In this document: positions 36,702 through 37,810 of the stretch, piece after piece
Position numbering within the stretch: the stretch's first letter is position 1
How the letters are laid out: each line of letters begins with the position of its first letter
From: a virus
DNA length: 37,810 nt
Strand: one strand, 5' to 3'
Virus record (IMG/VR): IMGVR_UViG_3300020215_000047
Location: 1 to 37,810 of that record
Position numbers and translations under genes: made by a program
The notes under the pieces: generated by a model
The model's database searches: none
What the model was told of the DNA's origin: nothing
Seen by the model: the letters and a program-made list of their open reading frames with translations, nothing else

Positions 36702-37604
36702 TTGATTAGTAAGGATCTGGAACCAATTTTTGAGAAATTCGCTCACTTTCTCATATATCAACGTAATTTGAAGCCGACGTCGGCAACCTCATATCTTAGA
36801 GAAATTGAAAAACTGCAAGACTTTATAAAAGTCGATGTAAGGCAAATAAAAAACTACGCAGAATTTTCTGAGCTTCTTATTAAGTATAGGGTAGAGCAAG
36901 AGCTTTCAGACCGATCGATATACAAAGTAGCATCGATGGTGAAAGTCTATTTCGATTTTCTGGCCATGCACGAATATGTCAACTCACCTCATTTCCTTTC
37001 TATGGGGCATGGCTTTAAAAAGGGGAAAGGCGAAGAACCGCAGTTTTTTGACAGGGACGAAGATAAATCGGTTATCGATAAAATTCTTTGGAATCCTTAT
37101 ATAACCCTGCGCGACCGCTGTATCTTGTTTCTTCTTTACTCAACAGGCCTTCGACGTTCGGAGCTTTGCGGCCTCAACCTCAGTGACATTGATACAGAAA
37201 AGAGGTGGGTACACGTTAGAAAGACGGTCGGCAAGGGTGACAAATGGCGCTATGTGCCCTATGACGAAATAACGTCCATGTGGCTTTCATTATATATAAC
37301 AAGTCTCCATAAATTTAACCAGATAGGCAAAAGCGACCATCCATTATTTTTGACCGTTAAAGGCGACAGGATGACGCCTCAAGGCGTCTGGAAGCTCCTG
37401 AACAATATGGGCCGCTCCTTGGGCGTCAAAATGAACCCGCACAAATGGAGGCATTCTTTAGCCTCTTTTTTGACCCAAAAGGAGGACATATCCTATGCCG
37501 CCGAGGTTATGGGGCATGACGATATCCAGACTACTAAGCAATACGTCCATTTTAAGCCTGCCACAGTAAAAAAAATCTACGATAGACTAACCGCATCAAG
37601 CTAG
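36702..37604 (+). CDS. int: Tyrosine recombinase (phage integrase)
   Basis: The 300-residue protein has an N-terminal SAM-like core-binding domain (LIYQRNLKPTSATSYLREIE) and a catalytic domain with TGLRRSELCGL (first Arg), KGDKWRYVPY (Lys), PHKWRHSLAS (His-x-x-Arg) and MGHDDIQTTKQYVHF (His and nucleophilic Tyr). This complete R-K-H-R-H-Y set suggests an active XerC/D-sized enzyme. TTG 36702 with GGAG six bases upstream is favoured; GTG 36690 is an alternative without a ribosome site. The tRNA-derived site lies about 470 bases downstream on the circle. Confidence 0.9.
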   Translation: MISKDLEPIFEKFAHFLIYQRNLKPTSATSYLREIEKLQDFIKVDVRQIKNYAEFSELLIKYRVEQELSDRSIYKVASMVKVYFDFLAMHEYVNSPHFLSMGHGFKKGKGEEPQFFDRDEDKSVIDKILWNPYITLRDRCILFLLYSTGLRRSELCGLNLSDIDTEKRWVHVRKTVGKGDKWRYVPYDEITSMWLSLYITSLHKFNQIGKSDHPLFLTVKGDRMTPQGVWKLLNNMGRSLGVKMNPHKWRHSLASFLTQKEDISYAAEVMGHDDIQTTKQYVHFKPATVKKIYDRLTASS

Positions 37605-37657
37605 AACGCCCGTCAAATAAGGAAAAATAGGCCCCTAAAAAAAGTTAAAGAAAGGGG

Positions 37658-37691
37658 TTGCATATTCCGATACAGATGATACACTAGTATC
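37658..37691 (+). promoter_or_regulatory. Promoter with operator-like inverted repeat for the ribbon-helix-helix gene
   Basis: TTGCAT (37658-37663) and TACACT (37680-37685) are 16 bases apart. GATAC (37678-37682) and GTATC (37687-37691) form an inverted repeat with a 4-base spacer over the -10, and another GATAC lies at 37669-37673. The gene begins 20 bases on. The layout fits autorepression by the dimeric product. Confidence 0.55.
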
Positions 37692-37810
37692 AAATCTTGA
37701 AAGGTAGCAAATGGAAGAATTGACGATAGTGAGAGTGGAAAAGCAGTTAGTGAAAAAGATCAAAGTAGCAGCGGCAAAGTCTGAAAAAACAATGCAGGAA
37801 TGGGTTAAGC
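37684..37810. repeat. Right copy of the 127-bp terminal redundancy
   Basis: This is an exact repeat of bases 1-127. It contains the promoter -10 box and the first 100 bases (37711-37810) of the ribbon-helix-helix gene, which appears complete only at the left end. It should be removed when the genome is circularised. Confidence 0.93.

Overview
The window reads as one complete circular genome of a temperate, short-tailed (podovirus-like) phage. The first 127 bases are repeated exactly as the last 127 (37684-37810), so the unit is 37,683 bp. The overlap looks like an assembly k-mer, and a ribbon-helix-helix gene runs across the join. The host is not named by anything here. It is likely a diderm (Gram-negative-type) bacterium with Shine-Dalgarno initiation, because the phage carries two lipoproteins with lipoboxes, an overlapping spanin-like gene pair, many Sec signal peptides and an O-antigen-ligase-like membrane protein. 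Nearly all genes lie on the + strand and are packed with ATGA or TTGA stop/start overlaps.

Layout. (1) Lysogeny/integration, 36.7 kb through the join to 0.5 kb: tyrosine integrase, promoter with an operator-like inverted repeat, ribbon-helix-helix protein, a large hairpin, and a tRNA 3' end without its 5' half (probable attP core), closed by a terminator. (2) 0.5-10.2 kb, early/accessory: a SleB-like endolysin, then about thirty small genes. Recognisable ones are a Gp157/Gam-like coiled-coil protein, a recombination-associated protein, a replication organiser and an HNH (NinG-like) nuclease. Many others are tiny CxxC zinc-ribbon proteins. Two candidate structured RNAs lie here: a three-way junction at 2667-2744 and a ~350-nt element at 6191-6543 that carries, in order, several short blocks resembling the conserved core of bacterial RNase P RNA. 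(3) 10.3-18.9 kb, packaging and head: two membrane/lipoprotein genes, putative small terminase, large terminase, portal, scaffold, major capsid protein, a capsid-decoration-like protein with a signal peptide, and a neck/adaptor protein. (4) 18.9-33.3 kb, tail, ejection and host recognition: an O-antigen-ligase-like gene inside the tail operon, a beta-propeller-like tail protein, fibre-like proteins, three internal/ejection-like proteins, a coiled-coil protein, an 822-aa fibre and a LamG lectin-like protein. A minus-strand cassette of three small exported proteins interrupts this block. (5) 33.4-36.5 kb, lysis and late accessory: holin-like and spanin-like genes, multi-TM proteins, and a SANT-like/metallophosphoesterase fusion that seems to start on AUA.

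How the parts work together: integrase and the tRNA-derived site give integration; the recombination and replication genes serve early growth; terminase, portal, scaffold and capsid build the head; adaptor, propeller and ejection proteins form the short tail; endolysin, holin-like and spanin-like genes open the cell. The most unusual traits are the number of virion-region proteins with Sec signal peptides, the RNase-P-like RNA next to a Lys-rich 60-aa protein and a long inverted repeat, and the overlapping zinc-ribbon/membrane reading frames just before the AUA-started phosphoesterase. No classical CI-type repressor, tape measure, tail sheath, CRISPR array or reverse transcriptase was seen. 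Family assignments come from reading motifs, not from database searches.
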